A DNA stretch of 59,663 bases from Saprospiraceae bacterium. GTDB lineage: Bacteria; Bacteroidota; Bacteroidia; Chitinophagales; Saprospiraceae. The DNA lies in assembly GCA_028282725.1 (NCBI GenBank), contig JANQHF010000057.1:1-59663 (forward strand). The letters run 5' to 3'. This document shows, piece by piece, positions 1 through 9,476 of this stretch (its first letter is position 1; each line of letters starts with the position of its first letter). The notes under the pieces were generated by a model. It made no database searches, was not told the origin of the DNA, and saw nothing but the letters and a program-made list of their open reading frames with translations. A program made the translations under genes and the position numbers.

Positions 1-260
1 GGAGAACAGACACCTTATGTGTTCTTAAATGGTTCGAACGGAGATTTTACCACATAAGGACATATGAGTACTTGATGTCCTTTGCTGCTACGAAATAACC
101 GGAGGAGAACAGATACCTTATGTGTTCTTATATGGTTCGAACGGAGATTTTATCATATAAGAACATAAAAGTTCTGGTGTCCTTTGCCGCTGCGAAATAA
201 CCGGGGGAGAACAGATACCTTATGTGTTCTTAAATGGTTCAAACAGACCAAATAAGAACT
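1..260. repeat. Tandem ~103-bp non-coding repeat, 2.5 units, hairpin-forming
   Basis: Units start at 1, 104 and 206 (periods 103 and 102 bp); the third is truncated near 260, and the array may continue left of the window. Each unit starts ggagaacaga and carries ccttatgtg followed by a gttctta...atgg segment. In each unit the gttctta segment can pair with a downstream taagaac/taaggac segment: 21-32 with 50-61, 124-134 with 154-164 (11 perfect pairs), and 226-232 plus 235-237 with 253-259 plus 248-250. In units 1 and 2 the right arm can instead pair further downstream (57-63 with 75-81; 160-164 with 171-175), so the two hairpins exclude each other. No open frame fits the period. The function is unknown. 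Confidence 0.8.
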
Positions 261-388
261 GAAATCTAACTCCTACATCTCTGTCATACTGCACAATTTT
301 ACATCACAGAAGAATCGTTTTTAGATTTTATAGAAATCAAAGGGGTTACCTTGGACCTATCGAGGTCATATATTATATAAAGACTTTG

Positions 389-856
389 ATGATTTCTAAA
401 GACTACTTAAAAGACCTCGTATACCATGTCAACGGTGCTGCTATAGAAGTACACAAACTTCTAGGACCCGGGCTGTTAGAAAGCGTTTACCACAAATGCA
501 TGAAACGAGAGTTGACAATAAGAAAAATTCCCTTCCAGTCTGAACTAAGAATTCCTATTGATTATAAAAAGATCCAATTGAATGCGGAGTTAAAATGTGA
601 TTTTCTAATCGATGGCACTCTGGTAGTGGAGCTGAAATCCTGTGATCATGTCTTACCAGTACATAAAGCACAATTACTTTCGTATATGAGACTTCTCAAT
701 TGTCCAAAGGGACTCATGATCAATTTTAATGTCGTCAACCTGTTCAAACATGGTCAACAAACATTTGTGAATGAATTATATCGAGCGTTACCTCAATCTT
801 CCATGACACAGAAATCCAGGAATATCAAATTTCCTCCACGGTTACCTTATCAATGA
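389..856 (+). CDS. GxxExxY family protein (PD-(D/E)XK nuclease-like)
   Basis: The 155-residue protein carries the family-defining G-x-x-E-x-x-Y motif (GLLESVY, about residues 28-34). Further on, CDFLIDG and VVELKS give the D-x(n)-E-x-K arrangement of PD-(D/E)XK-like folds (PDDEXK_3). Such proteins are common in Bacteroidota, often in several copies per genome, and their role is not established. A TTG codon lies directly before the ATG at 389; ATG is preferred. The 3' end overlaps the convergent peptidase gene by 32 bp. It sits about 130 bp downstream of the tandem hairpin repeats. Whether the two are linked is unknown. Confidence 0.85.
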   Translation: MISKDYLKDLVYHVNGAAIEVHKLLGPGLLESVYHKCMKRELTIRKIPFQSELRIPIDYKKIQLNAELKCDFLIDGTLVVELKSCDHVLPVHKAQLLSYMRLLNCPKGLMINFNVVNLFKHGQQTFVNELYRALPQSSMTQKSRNIKFPPRLPYQ

Positions 857-2732
857 TTTTTTGTAAGCGTTCAGGAATATCTTCCTGGTATCGCCCGCCA
901 AGATGTTTGGCCAGGAAGCGTTCCATGACGGCTGTGAAGGCCATGCTGTTTTCAGGATTTGCAAAGCCATGGCCTTCGTCCGGAAAATTCAAGTACCCAA
1001 CCGGTAGATCATGTTTTTTCATAGCACTGACAATTTGTTCGGATTCGGCTGTTTTTACACGAGGATCATTATCTCCTTGTGCTACGAGTAATGGTGCTTT
1101 GATTTGTTCGGCATGAAAAAACGGAGATTGCGCTTTCAATCTTTTTGTTCCTTCTTCGCTCGAAGGATCTCCCATTCGTTTGTGAAACATTGCCCGCGCT
1201 GTCTCCCAATATGGCGGAATGCTTTCAAGTAAGGTAAATAAGTTTGAAGGCCCGACGATAGAAACTCCGCATGCGTAAATGTCCGGGGAGAAGGTAAGAC
1301 CTGCAAGTGTAGCATATCCGCCATAACTGCCTCCTAAAATGCCGATCCTTTCTTTGATACATATTCCTTTTTCAATGAGATATTTGACGCCAAAAGTCAG
1401 ATCATCCTGCATTTTCATCCCCCATTCACGGTCGCCCGAGTTTAAAAAGTCCTTTCCATATCCCGTTGATCCTCTGTAGTTGGCCTGTAATACAGCGTAC
1501 CCTCGATTAGCCAGGAATTGTGCATATGAATGATATCCCCAAGTATCTCTGACCCATGGTCCACCATGAGGCATGATGATACCCGGGACAGGAACTTCAG
1601 TTTCTTTCGGTACCGTTAAATATCCATGAATCAGCATGTCATCGATGCTGGTATATTCTATTGGCTTCATTGGACATAAGTGCTCGATGGGCAATTCTGG
1701 TCTTGGTCTGTATAGAAGTTGTATTTCCCGATTCTTACGGTTGAAATAATAGGCCGCACCAGGATCAGTATCCGAATTGACACTGACAATCCATTCTTGC
1801 TCATCTTCCGTTCCGGAATTCAGCGAAATTTCGGCGTGGTTGAATTTCTCTTTTAGAAAAATGTAATCTTTTTCAAAAGCTGCATCTTTCCAGTAGACCT
1901 CTGATTTTTCAAATGTGTAGACCGTTGCGATCAAATCATCCGTAAGATCTGAAAAAACGGCTTTGCCAAAGTCCACGGTGTTATTAGGATCTTTCTCGAC
2001 ATGTTCAATTTTGTTATTTTCAAGATTCAATTTCCCCAAAAAAGAAAGGTCTTCATCGGATTTGTTGGTCTCGACATATAGCTCCGATGGACTCACAAAC
2101 TTAAGAGGGGAGATATATTCGTCTCCACTGCACGATACAACATGACTCCACCCTTCCTCGCTTTTTTTCAGAATTTCTGTTCCTGCATCTGGAGTTGCGC
2201 GAGATGCCAATCGAAGTTTATAGTCCGGATCAAAATAATAAGCGTTAAGTTGTTCATCATTCTGGGCAATCAGTCTTCTACTTCCTTGTGAAATGGAAAT
2301 TTTATAAAGATCATGCCATGCGGGGTCTCTATCATTCAATGCCACGAGAATCAAATCGTGGTTAGTTTTTGGCAGGCCCAGGATCATGGCCCGGATCGCT
2401 CCGTAATCAGTAAGATCATTTGATTCAGGTATTCCATCTGCGGCTTTTGAAGGATCTACGGCGTAGAGGTGATAGTTTTCATCTCCTCCCTTATCCTGAA
2501 CGTACAGGATGTATTTGCTGTCCCTACTCCAAAAATAAGAGGTAATGGGGCGGGTCTGGTCATTCGTAATGGGAAGAGCTTCTTCAAATGCATCTTCCTT
2601 GCCTTTCACCCAAATATTCAGCATTCCCTGGTATGGTTTGATAAACGAAATATAAGCACCATCAGGACTGATTTGTCCTCCCATAATTGTCGGATTCCCG
2701 AAAAAGATCTCCCGGTCAATAATTGGTATCAT
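825..2732 (-). CDS. S9 family peptidase (prolyl oligopeptidase/acylaminoacyl peptidase type)
   Basis: 635 residues without an evident signal peptide, so probably cytoplasmic. The N-terminal ~350 residues look like the beta-propeller of S9 peptidases (repeated SPDG/SRDSKYILYV-type strands). The C-terminal alpha/beta-hydrolase domain has the nucleophile in GGSYGGY (Ser ~469), the acid in GDNDPRV (Asp ~556) and the base in EGHGF (His ~588). It should cleave short peptides. The gene lies 17 bp downstream of a lipoprotein gene on the same strand, so the two are probably co-transcribed. Its 3' end overlaps the convergent GxxExxY gene. Confidence 0.93.
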   Translation of the reverse strand: MIPIIDREIFFGNPTIMGGQISPDGAYISFIKPYQGMLNIWVKGKEDAFEEALPITNDQTRPITSYFWSRDSKYILYVQDKGGDENYHLYAVDPSKAADGIPESNDLTDYGAIRAMILGLPKTNHDLILVALNDRDPAWHDLYKISISQGSRRLIAQNDEQLNAYYFDPDYKLRLASRATPDAGTEILKKSEEGWSHVVSCSGDEYISPLKFVSPSELYVETNKSDEDLSFLGKLNLENNKIEHVEKDPNNTVDFGKAVFSDLTDDLIATVYTFEKSEVYWKDAAFEKDYIFLKEKFNHAEISLNSGTEDEQEWIVSVNSDTDPGAAYYFNRKNREIQLLYRPRPELPIEHLCPMKPIEYTSIDDMLIHGYLTVPKETEVPVPGIIMPHGGPWVRDTWGYHSYAQFLANRGYAVLQANYRGSTGYGKDFLNSGDREWGMKMQDDLTFGVKYLIEKGICIKERIGILGGSYGGYATLAGLTFSPDIYACGVSIVGPSNLFTLLESIPPYWETARAMFHKRMGDPSSEEGTKRLKAQSPFFHAEQIKAPLLVAQGDNDPRVKTAESEQIVSAMKKHDLPVGYLNFPDEGHGFANPENSMAFTAVMERFLAKHLGGRYQEDIPERLQKIIDKVTVEEI

Positions 2733-2749
2733 GAAATGTATTGAATCTG

Positions 2750-3430
2750 TTATTGTTTTGTAAAGATCATATCTGTACGATGCACAATGATACGATCATT
2801 ATTTACAATGCCATTTGATAAAGCAAATTGAGAGAGCATATCGTTGACATCGTATGGATCACATGCCGAAATCACAAATTGCGGATCATCGACGATGCGC
2901 AGTTGAAAAGCGAAGGAACTGTCGCGGTCATACAAAGTATCAAGTTCCGGGACAAATTGAGATTCAAACAAACTATCGATATTTCTCTTGTTAACAATGG
3001 TATAGCAGGAAAGCATTGAATTCAAATCAGGATTGATCTTGAATCCGAAATTGCTTCCATCGGACAATTTTGTGACCCCAATTCCCGATAATTCCGAATA
3101 AGGAGCCATCGATGAAGTTCCGAAAGATTGAATGGAGACATTTCCCTCATCGACAAATGAAATCTCCTGAATCGCAAAATTGCCAAGATCATCCTGACCA
3201 TTGAACAGCAGATCGTCGATTTGCTGATTTCGTGATTCATTTAAGTCATTCACAAGATCATTGCCGGTCTGATAGATAATACTGTCCGTATAGTAGTATG
3301 TGGTGATTCCCAGTCTGTTTACATCCGAAATTCTGAAGGTCTGAGGAAAGGATTCCAATAACCTGCCCGTATCACCTGACGAACATGCCGCCATTATAAG
3401 TATCAAGAGAAAAAGTAATATCCGTATCAT
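2750..3430 (-). CDS. Hypothetical lipoprotein
   Basis: 226 residues. The N-terminus is a lipoprotein signal peptide: positively charged start, hydrophobic stretch, then lipobox MAAC with the acylated Cys near residue 16. The mature part is acidic, without recognisable catalytic motifs, and has only two further cysteines. I do not recognise the family. It is placed just upstream of the S9 peptidase on the same strand. An envelope location is likely; the function is unknown. Confidence 0.8.
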   Translation of the reverse strand: MIRILLFLLILIMAACSSGDTGRLLESFPQTFRISDVNRLGITTYYYTDSIIYQTGNDLVNDLNESRNQQIDDLLFNGQDDLGNFAIQEISFVDEGNVSIQSFGTSSMAPYSELSGIGVTKLSDGSNFGFKINPDLNSMLSCYTIVNKRNIDSLFESQFVPELDTLYDRDSSFAFQLRIVDDPQFVISACDPYDVNDMLSQFALSNGIVNNDRIIVHRTDMIFTKQ

Positions 3431-3480
3431 TCAACTGACGTAAGTATAAATAACGAGATAATCTACTTCTTATGTTTTGG

Positions 3481-3531
3481 TGGTATTACTTTGTAATACC
3501 AAAGAAGGCAGGATTTATATTCAATCCTGCC
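3481..3531. terminator. Two adjacent perfect hairpins in the 3431-3752 intergenic region
   Basis: Hairpin 1 has a 9-bp stem (3481-3489/3493-3501, loop ttt). Hairpin 2 has a 9-bp stem (3507-3515/3523-3531, 7-nt loop, arms ggcaggatt/aatcctgcc). They lie between the 5' ends of two divergent genes, so a terminator role is not obvious; a regulatory or REP-like role is possible. No T-run follows on either strand. The rest of 3431-3752 shows no convincing gene. Confidence 0.45.
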
Positions 3532-3752
3532 CATATACTAACATTCGAATACGTACGAAAAAACTTACTAAATCTTAAACCACTTTTGGTTGATGCAGTG
3601 CATCATAAAGGTAGAATCTATGAACGAACCAAACATCCACATTTTCAGGTATTTTTCTTATTCAATGATCTCTGGTATTCCCTAGTGATTTTCAATTCTT
3701 CGCTGCTCAGTAACCATAAATTCGAGGTCAATTAGTTTACTGTACTCTTATC

Positions 3753-4937
3753 TTGTCTTTAATAGCCCGTGCTTACCAAACAGTTCTTACCTTCATCGAT
3801 CCTATGAGCAGTCGAGCCTCGATTAATCTCTTTTTTTTCATAAACGGTTTTTTGTTTGCGAACTGGGCTTCTCGTCTGCCCCGTATTCAATCTGAGTATT
3901 CGATTGATCATAGTGTAATTGGGCTTATACTTTTAATGCATGGAATCGGTGCTGTAATAGCCATGCCAGTTACCGGATGGCTGATCAACAAACATGGAAG
4001 TCGAATCATCACTTCTATTTCCGCATATTTTTTTGGCATATTCTTTATGACCATTGCCTGGGCACCGGTCTCATGGACTCTCTGCATACCTTTTTTTCTC
4101 ATGGGTGTGTCTACTGGAATTCTTGACGTAGCAATGAATGCACAGGCTGTGAAAGCTGAGCAAATTCTTGCCAAACCTATCATGACCATGTTTCATGCCC
4201 TTTTTAGTATAGGCATGGTATGTGGTGGTCTGACAGGAGTGCTCTTCACATCATTGGAAACCGGTCTCAAAAATCATTTTGGTCTCATGGGAGTCTTTTC
4301 CCTTTTGCTCCTTGCTTTCGCATCACGATTTCTGATCCGGGATCACAGCACGTCAGGAGATTCGGCAGCAAAAGTGTTTGCCTGGCCCAGGGGACCGATC
4401 ATTGGGCTTGGCATTATAGCCTTTTGTTGTATGATGGGAGAGGGGGCTATGAGCGACTGGAGTACCATCTATATGAAGGATATTTTAGAAAGTTCCAAGA
4501 CAATTCAGGGATTTGGACTTACAGCATTTGCTGCAATGATGACTTTTGGCAGGTTGTTTGGGGACAAAGGACGCGGGATTTTCGGTGATAGAAAAATGAT
4601 GCTTTTTGGCTCCTTTATTTCAATTACAGGAATGATCCTGGTCTTATTGGCTATCAGCCCGGCAATTGCCATTCTGGGTTTTGGTTTAGTCGGATTAGGA
4701 CTCTCCAATATCGTTCCGATCGTCTACAGTCTTGCAGGGTCGTTTCCGGGTGTAGCGCCTGGTGTTGGGATAGCTATGTCAACGACCATTGGATATTCAG
4801 GGTTTATGATGGGTCCGGCAATCATCGGATATCTTTCCGATCTTTTCAATCTCAGGATCGCGCTGATCTTCTTGGCAATCCTGTTTATTATGATGTTGCT
4901 GATGATTTTAAAATATGCTGATCATTCCCGGAGTTAA
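3753..4937 (+). CDS. MFS transporter, YbjJ-like
   Basis: 394 residues with about 12 hydrophobic segments. The opening FFINGF...NWASRLPRIQ and the following GHGIG-like loop and WLINKHGSR motif (the MFS loop 2-3 signature) match the YbjJ/fucose-permease-like branch. The substrate is unknown. The listed start is TTG; the ATG at 3804 lies just before the first membrane segment and is a credible alternative (377 residues). It ends 9 bp before the DUF6503-like lipoprotein gene, so the two are probably an operon. Confidence 0.88.
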   Translation: MSLIARAYQTVLTFIDPMSSRASINLFFFINGFLFANWASRLPRIQSEYSIDHSVIGLILLMHGIGAVIAMPVTGWLINKHGSRIITSISAYFFGIFFMTIAWAPVSWTLCIPFFLMGVSTGILDVAMNAQAVKAEQILAKPIMTMFHALFSIGMVCGGLTGVLFTSLETGLKNHFGLMGVFSLLLLAFASRFLIRDHSTSGDSAAKVFAWPRGPIIGLGIIAFCCMMGEGAMSDWSTIYMKDILESSKTIQGFGLTAFAAMMTFGRLFGDKGRGIFGDRKMMLFGSFISITGMILVLLAISPAIAILGFGLVGLGLSNIVPIVYSLAGSFPGVAPGVGIAMSTTIGYSGFMMGPAIIGYLSDLFNLRIALIFLAILFIMMLLMILKYADHSRS

Positions 4938-4946
4938 TCTTATTTT

Positions 4947-5714
4947 GTGAATATGGACACTCGACTTCAAGTATTGCTCATTGTTGTTTTTTCAGTACTC
5001 CTCGCATGCCAAACAGACAGAAGCGCTGTTGAATATGGAAATCCACCGGCGGATGGGTTCAATCTGGAAGGATCAGACGAAGAGGCTATTTCCATTGCCG
5101 ATGAAGTAATGGAAGCAATGGGTGGAAGACTGGCCTGGGATACGACCAGGTTTATAAAATGGACTTTTTTTGGAAGAAGAGATCATACATGGGATAAGCA
5201 CAATGGTTTGGCCAATATCAGTGTGCTATCTGAAAATTTGTCCATCACAGTCGACCTCAATGACAAAACAGGAAAAGTTGTGAAGGATGGTATGGAAATG
5301 ACCAATACGGACTCGATTGATCACTACCTGGATAGGGGCTATAAAATGTGGGTGAATGATAGCTATTGGTTGGTCATGCCATTTAAACTCAAGGATTCAG
5401 GAGTTACCCTCAAATATGCCGGAAAGGACACGACCACTCTTGGAGCGACATCCGATGTGCTGGAATTGACATTTTCAGATGTTGGTGTGACACCCGATAA
5501 CAAATACCTCGTATACGTTGATGAAGATACTCGTCTGGTTACCCAGTGGGATTACTTTGCCAATTATGTTGATGAAACTGCACGGTTTCAGTCTCCCTGG
5601 CCGGATTATAGAAAATATGGCGATATTCTTTTGAGCGGAGGACAGATCGCAGGTAACAGGTTGACCAATATTTCTATATCACAAAGTTTAACAGACAATC
5701 CGTTTTCTAACTGA
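4947..5714 (+). CDS. DUF6503-like lipoprotein
   Basis: 255 residues with a lipoprotein signal (LLAC, Cys ~21). The segment MEAMGGRLAWDTTRF followed by FGRRDHTWDK resembles the Bacteroidota DUF6503 family, whose members look like lipoprotein-carrier (LolA-like) folds; no biochemical role is established. The start could be GTG at 4947 or ATG at 4953. It follows the MFS gene by 9 bp and overlaps the convergent decarboxylase by 8 bp. Confidence 0.78.
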   Translation: MNMDTRLQVLLIVVFSVLLACQTDRSAVEYGNPPADGFNLEGSDEEAISIADEVMEAMGGRLAWDTTRFIKWTFFGRRDHTWDKHNGLANISVLSENLSITVDLNDKTGKVVKDGMEMTNTDSIDHYLDRGYKMWVNDSYWLVMPFKLKDSGVTLKYAGKDTTTLGATSDVLELTFSDVGVTPDNKYLVYVDEDTRLVTQWDYFANYVDETARFQSPWPDYRKYGDILLSGGQIAGNRLTNISISQSLTDNPFSN

Positions 5715-7125
5715 TCAAAGTAATTTCTTCCCTGATTACCTGAAGCAAATCATCGATATCTTCCCTGGTCACATAGGTTTGGCCAATGACCACCCTGATG
5801 ACAACTTCATTGGCTATTTTGGTGTATGATAAATAGGCCTTGCCTGTCTTGTTGATACGATCGACTAGTAGGGCATTCATTTCGTTTTGAAGTACCTTAC
5901 CATCAGGATCATCTTGACGGTTCCATTGAAAGCATGTAAAGTTTAAGATGGGGTCCTGGAACAGGTATACTCCTTTTATCTTCATGAGTTCGTGTGCAAA
6001 ATACCTGTTGAGTTCTATATGCTGACGAATTTTGTCTTGAATTCCCTCCAATCCATAACTTCTTAATACAAACCATAATTTCAGAGCCCGGAATCTTCTG
6101 CCAAGGGGTATGCCCCAATCGCGGTAATCATTCACTGAGCCGCGGGTTTTTGTTTTCAGATATTCGGGAAGGATTTCGAATGTCCTGATCAGGTGATTGG
6201 CATCCCGGACGTAATAGGCCGTACAATCGAAATTGGTAAACATCCATTTATGTGGATTGAATACAAAACTGTCAGCATCTTCAATACCGTCTATGATCCA
6301 TCTGTATTCAGGTAAAAATAGAGCAGTACCAATGTAGGCAGCATCCACATGCAGCCATATGTTGTGTTTTTGACAAACCTTGCTGATTGCTTTTAAATCA
6401 TCAATGGCAACTGTACCCGTGGTGCCCAGGGTAGCAATGACACAGCATGGAAGGAGATTGGAGGCTTTGTCTGTTTCGATTTGAATCTCGAGTTGTTTTG
6501 CAGAAAGAGTGAGCTCATCCTTTGCACCCACCGGGACGACATTTTTCCTTCCGATCCCTGCGATGACCGCACCCTTTTCGATAGAGGAATGAGTCTGTCG
6601 AGAACAATAGATTCTCAGGTTACCCGGAACTCCATGTTCATTCGATTCAAAATTGGTGACCTGTTCCCTGGCGCAAACCATTGCAGTCAATGTCGCTGTG
6701 GAGGCGGTGTCCTGGATGACACCCTCCCACTTTGCGGGAAGTCCCATGGCATCTCTCATCCACTCCATCATCCGCTCTTCCAATTCTGCTGCTGCTGGTG
6801 AGGTCTCCCAGATCATGCATTGTGCTCCTATAGCAGCAGTAATGAATTCGGCGAATACCGATTCGATACTACTATTTGCATTGAAGTAGGCGTGAAAATT
6901 AGGATGTTGCCAATGTGTGATTCCCGGAAGGATGATCTCGGTTAGATCTTGGAGAAGGACATCGATGTTCGTTCCCTTTTCGGGAATTTGTCCTGGAATT
7001 TGATTGTATATTTCACCAGGAAGTACCTGGGATTTAACAGGAAAGGATTTGATCTTTTCAAAATATTCGGTAATCCATTCGATCACCTTTGCGTGCTCAG
7101 TTTTGAATTCTTGTCTGGATAACAC
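5707..7125 (-). CDS. PLP-dependent amino acid decarboxylase (group II, aromatic-L-amino-acid type)
   Basis: 472 residues, typical for the family. The PLP lysine is Lys293 in NPHKW. The cofactor-stacking His179 is in QTHSS, and Asp261 in HVDAAY contacts the pyridine nitrogen. The protein starts with the family's helical swap region and HWQHPNFHAYF, as in aromatic-L-amino-acid and related decarboxylases. It probably removes the carboxyl group from an aromatic amino acid; substrate specificity cannot be read from the sequence. The start is GTG. It lies 12 bp downstream of the DUF5916 gene on the same strand, so co-transcription is possible. Confidence 0.92.
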   Translation of the reverse strand: MLSRQEFKTEHAKVIEWITEYFEKIKSFPVKSQVLPGEIYNQIPGQIPEKGTNIDVLLQDLTEIILPGITHWQHPNFHAYFNANSSIESVFAEFITAAIGAQCMIWETSPAAAELEERMMEWMRDAMGLPAKWEGVIQDTASTATLTAMVCAREQVTNFESNEHGVPGNLRIYCSRQTHSSIEKGAVIAGIGRKNVVPVGAKDELTLSAKQLEIQIETDKASNLLPCCVIATLGTTGTVAIDDLKAISKVCQKHNIWLHVDAAYIGTALFLPEYRWIIDGIEDADSFVFNPHKWMFTNFDCTAYYVRDANHLIRTFEILPEYLKTKTRGSVNDYRDWGIPLGRRFRALKLWFVLRSYGLEGIQDKIRQHIELNRYFAHELMKIKGVYLFQDPILNFTCFQWNRQDDPDGKVLQNEMNALLVDRINKTGKAYLSYTKIANEVVIRVVIGQTYVTREDIDDLLQVIREEITLIS

Positions 7126-7137
7126 TGGAACAGAATA

Positions 7138-9387
7138 TTATAAATTGATCCAATAATTCATTTTCAAAACAATACCCCTGTTTTTAGGTCCCCAAATATC
7201 CGTAGCATAATTGTCGGTGTAAACGATAAAGAGATCTGATTGAGGTTTGAATCTCCACTGAAGTCTGCTGTTGATGTTGAAATTTTCTCTTTGAGTATTG
7301 TATTGCAGGAAAGTAGTCCAAAACAAACTTCTTGAAAAGTTGAATTCCAACCTTGGACTGATCAGGAATAATTCTGTAGTCCCGTATTCTTCCGGGAATA
7401 CGAGATCATTATAAACAAAGTTCAGGCTGAAATTGCCCCATGGCTGAGCGCGATAATCGAGACCAATGGAATATTCACTACGGTCTCCGTTAAAAAAGCC
7501 TCCGGTCCGGAATCCCAATTCAAAACTAAAAGGATTTCGACTATCCGATTGATATTCCAATTCGACATATCGATAGGTATAATTGCCTACAGGGAGTGGA
7601 TTCTCTCCGGTAAAATCAAAGGGAAATAACAATCCTTGCCTGTCGATGGCAAATTCAACATCAATTGAACTGGAATTGGCCCAATTCAGAGAATATCCAG
7701 CAGACATATTATTTTGAATCAAGTCCCAACCATCCTTGGTGAAATCAAATACATTCCTGAAACTGAAACTATGCGAATTGATAACAGAATTATCCTCAGG
7801 AAGAATCCTGTAACTGGCACGGGTAAATCCATGATGGAATCCGATCTGTATGGTAGTATCTCTTACGGCATCGTAATGATTGATCCTGGGAATGAATCCC
7901 ATATCCGCGCGGTAGTTATTGCCGACTCCTGAGATATTCGAATAAATATTGAAAGTGCGACTATTGAAACTGATGATGCCGTTATAATAGTAATTATCGC
8001 CATCGACATCCGGACTCCATGAAAGACCATAGCCACCGGTTGCCAACCATTGTCCGTCCTCCGATCGATAACTAAATTCCAATCCACCTTGTCGATTATA
8101 ATCATCACCTAGGAAGGAGCCCTCGCTGAATGCCTGCCGGTTATGAACGTATCCCTTAATTACCGACCTTCCCCAGACCTGCTGATGGGCCGATAATGAG
8201 GTGTAATTCTGACCTAAGAATTGATCTGTAGATTTCGTCTGTAAATTCATCACACCGATCCTCAAGTCTTTATTGACATTACCGGATAGACGTGCTCCGT
8301 AAGCAATGGGGATAGGATTGCCGTCGTCATCCAACCCAATTTTCCGTGAGAAGAATGGACGCATTGGGGGTATACCTATATCGCTGTAGATATCACTGTT
8401 CTCCAGGAAGAACAATCGTCGTTCCGGAAAGCGGATATTTACAGTGGTTAGATTGGTCACTTGTTCGTCGACATCAACTTGCGAGAAATCAGGATTGATC
8501 GTTATGTCCAGGTTTAGACTGGACGTCAATGCAATTTTCGCATCTCCTCCAATTTGGAGGTTGTTATCAATGGGTTCATCATTACTGAAATCCCTGAAGG
8601 TGGACACCAGGGAGTAGGGAATGACTGATATATTGCTCTTTGAGGCTTTTGGTGGCTTATCCCATAACATGGCTCCCGTAAAGCTGATGTCAATACCCAT
8701 ATTTTGCACGGGCACCGGGCTCCAGGTATGCCATTCATTTTTTTTACTGACTCCCCTAATAAAATTCACTCCCCAAATTTCCTTATCGCTGAATCGCAAT
8801 GTTTTGAAAGGAATGGCCACTTCTGCAACCCACCGATCGGGCCGTATAGTCACCTCTCCCAGCCAGGTATTATCCCAGGCTGTATTAATAACTGAGCTTC
8901 CGCTTCCGCCGCGCAGGGCTGTTCCGCCGGAAATGAGTGATTCGGTTTGCACTCCCGCTGTATTGATTCCGAATGAAAAGGCATTGGTCTTTTCATTGAC
9001 GGGGTCAAACATAAATGCGAAGGCATCACCGTTCCAAAATGAGCGGGAATCTCTTTTTAATGAAGGCATTACGTACGGACCTTCACCATGACAGATGGCA
9101 GCGATGTAAATATTCTTTTCGTCATATGCCATCATGACCTCAGTCTGGTAATCTTCTTCAGCCTTCCTGTTATCGATTGGGAAGGACATCCAGAAATCCG
9201 ATACAGGCTGGATCGTCTTCCAAATGGGTTCATCAAGGAGACCATCGATTTTGATCTCGCCATCTGTCTCAGTAATACTAATCTGGTATTGTTCCTGTAA
9301 AGGATTGAGAAAAGGTCCCTGGGCTTTGATCAGGACGGTTGAAAAAAGGAAGATGAACAGCGTGACAAATGATGGGAAATGTGTCAT
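7138..9387 (-). CDS. DUF5916 outer-membrane protein with CBM9-like domain
   Basis: 749 residues with a signal peptide (hydrophobic residues ~5-22). The N-terminal ~200 residues form a CBM9-like domain: KIDGLLDEPIWK opening, then MAYDEKNIYIA and WNGDAFAFMFDP. The remainder carries the DUF5916 region with many alternating aromatic strands and a terminal aromatic pattern (MNYWINL), consistent with an outer-membrane beta-barrel. The family is widespread in Bacteroidota; its exact role is unknown, and carbohydrate binding is inferred from the CBM9 similarity. It is divergent from the DinB-like gene. Confidence 0.88.
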   Translation of the reverse strand: MTHFPSFVTLFIFLFSTVLIKAQGPFLNPLQEQYQISITETDGEIKIDGLLDEPIWKTIQPVSDFWMSFPIDNRKAEEDYQTEVMMAYDEKNIYIAAICHGEGPYVMPSLKRDSRSFWNGDAFAFMFDPVNEKTNAFSFGINTAGVQTESLISGGTALRGGSGSSVINTAWDNTWLGEVTIRPDRWVAEVAIPFKTLRFSDKEIWGVNFIRGVSKKNEWHTWSPVPVQNMGIDISFTGAMLWDKPPKASKSNISVIPYSLVSTFRDFSNDEPIDNNLQIGGDAKIALTSSLNLDITINPDFSQVDVDEQVTNLTTVNIRFPERRLFFLENSDIYSDIGIPPMRPFFSRKIGLDDDGNPIPIAYGARLSGNVNKDLRIGVMNLQTKSTDQFLGQNYTSLSAHQQVWGRSVIKGYVHNRQAFSEGSFLGDDYNRQGGLEFSYRSEDGQWLATGGYGLSWSPDVDGDNYYYNGIISFNSRTFNIYSNISGVGNNYRADMGFIPRINHYDAVRDTTIQIGFHHGFTRASYRILPEDNSVINSHSFSFRNVFDFTKDGWDLIQNNMSAGYSLNWANSSSIDVEFAIDRQGLLFPFDFTGENPLPVGNYTYRYVELEYQSDSRNPFSFELGFRTGGFFNGDRSEYSIGLDYRAQPWGNFSLNFVYNDLVFPEEYGTTELFLISPRLEFNFSRSLFWTTFLQYNTQRENFNINSRLQWRFKPQSDLFIVYTDNYATDIWGPKNRGIVLKMNYWINL

Positions 9388-9476
9388 ATGAACAGATATG
9401 CAAATGTATGAATACTTGGTAAAAAACTTCCCCGGGAGTCAAATAGTAAGAGATATGTCACAAAGGGTGACGTATT

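Noticed and set aside
1-260. CRISPR-like array
   Set aside because: The whole ~103-bp unit repeats, with no short constant repeats separating unique spacers, and no cas genes are nearby.
3472-3735. 87-codon plus-strand frame
   Set aside because: It runs through two perfect hairpins, has no recognisable motif and odd composition; probably chance.
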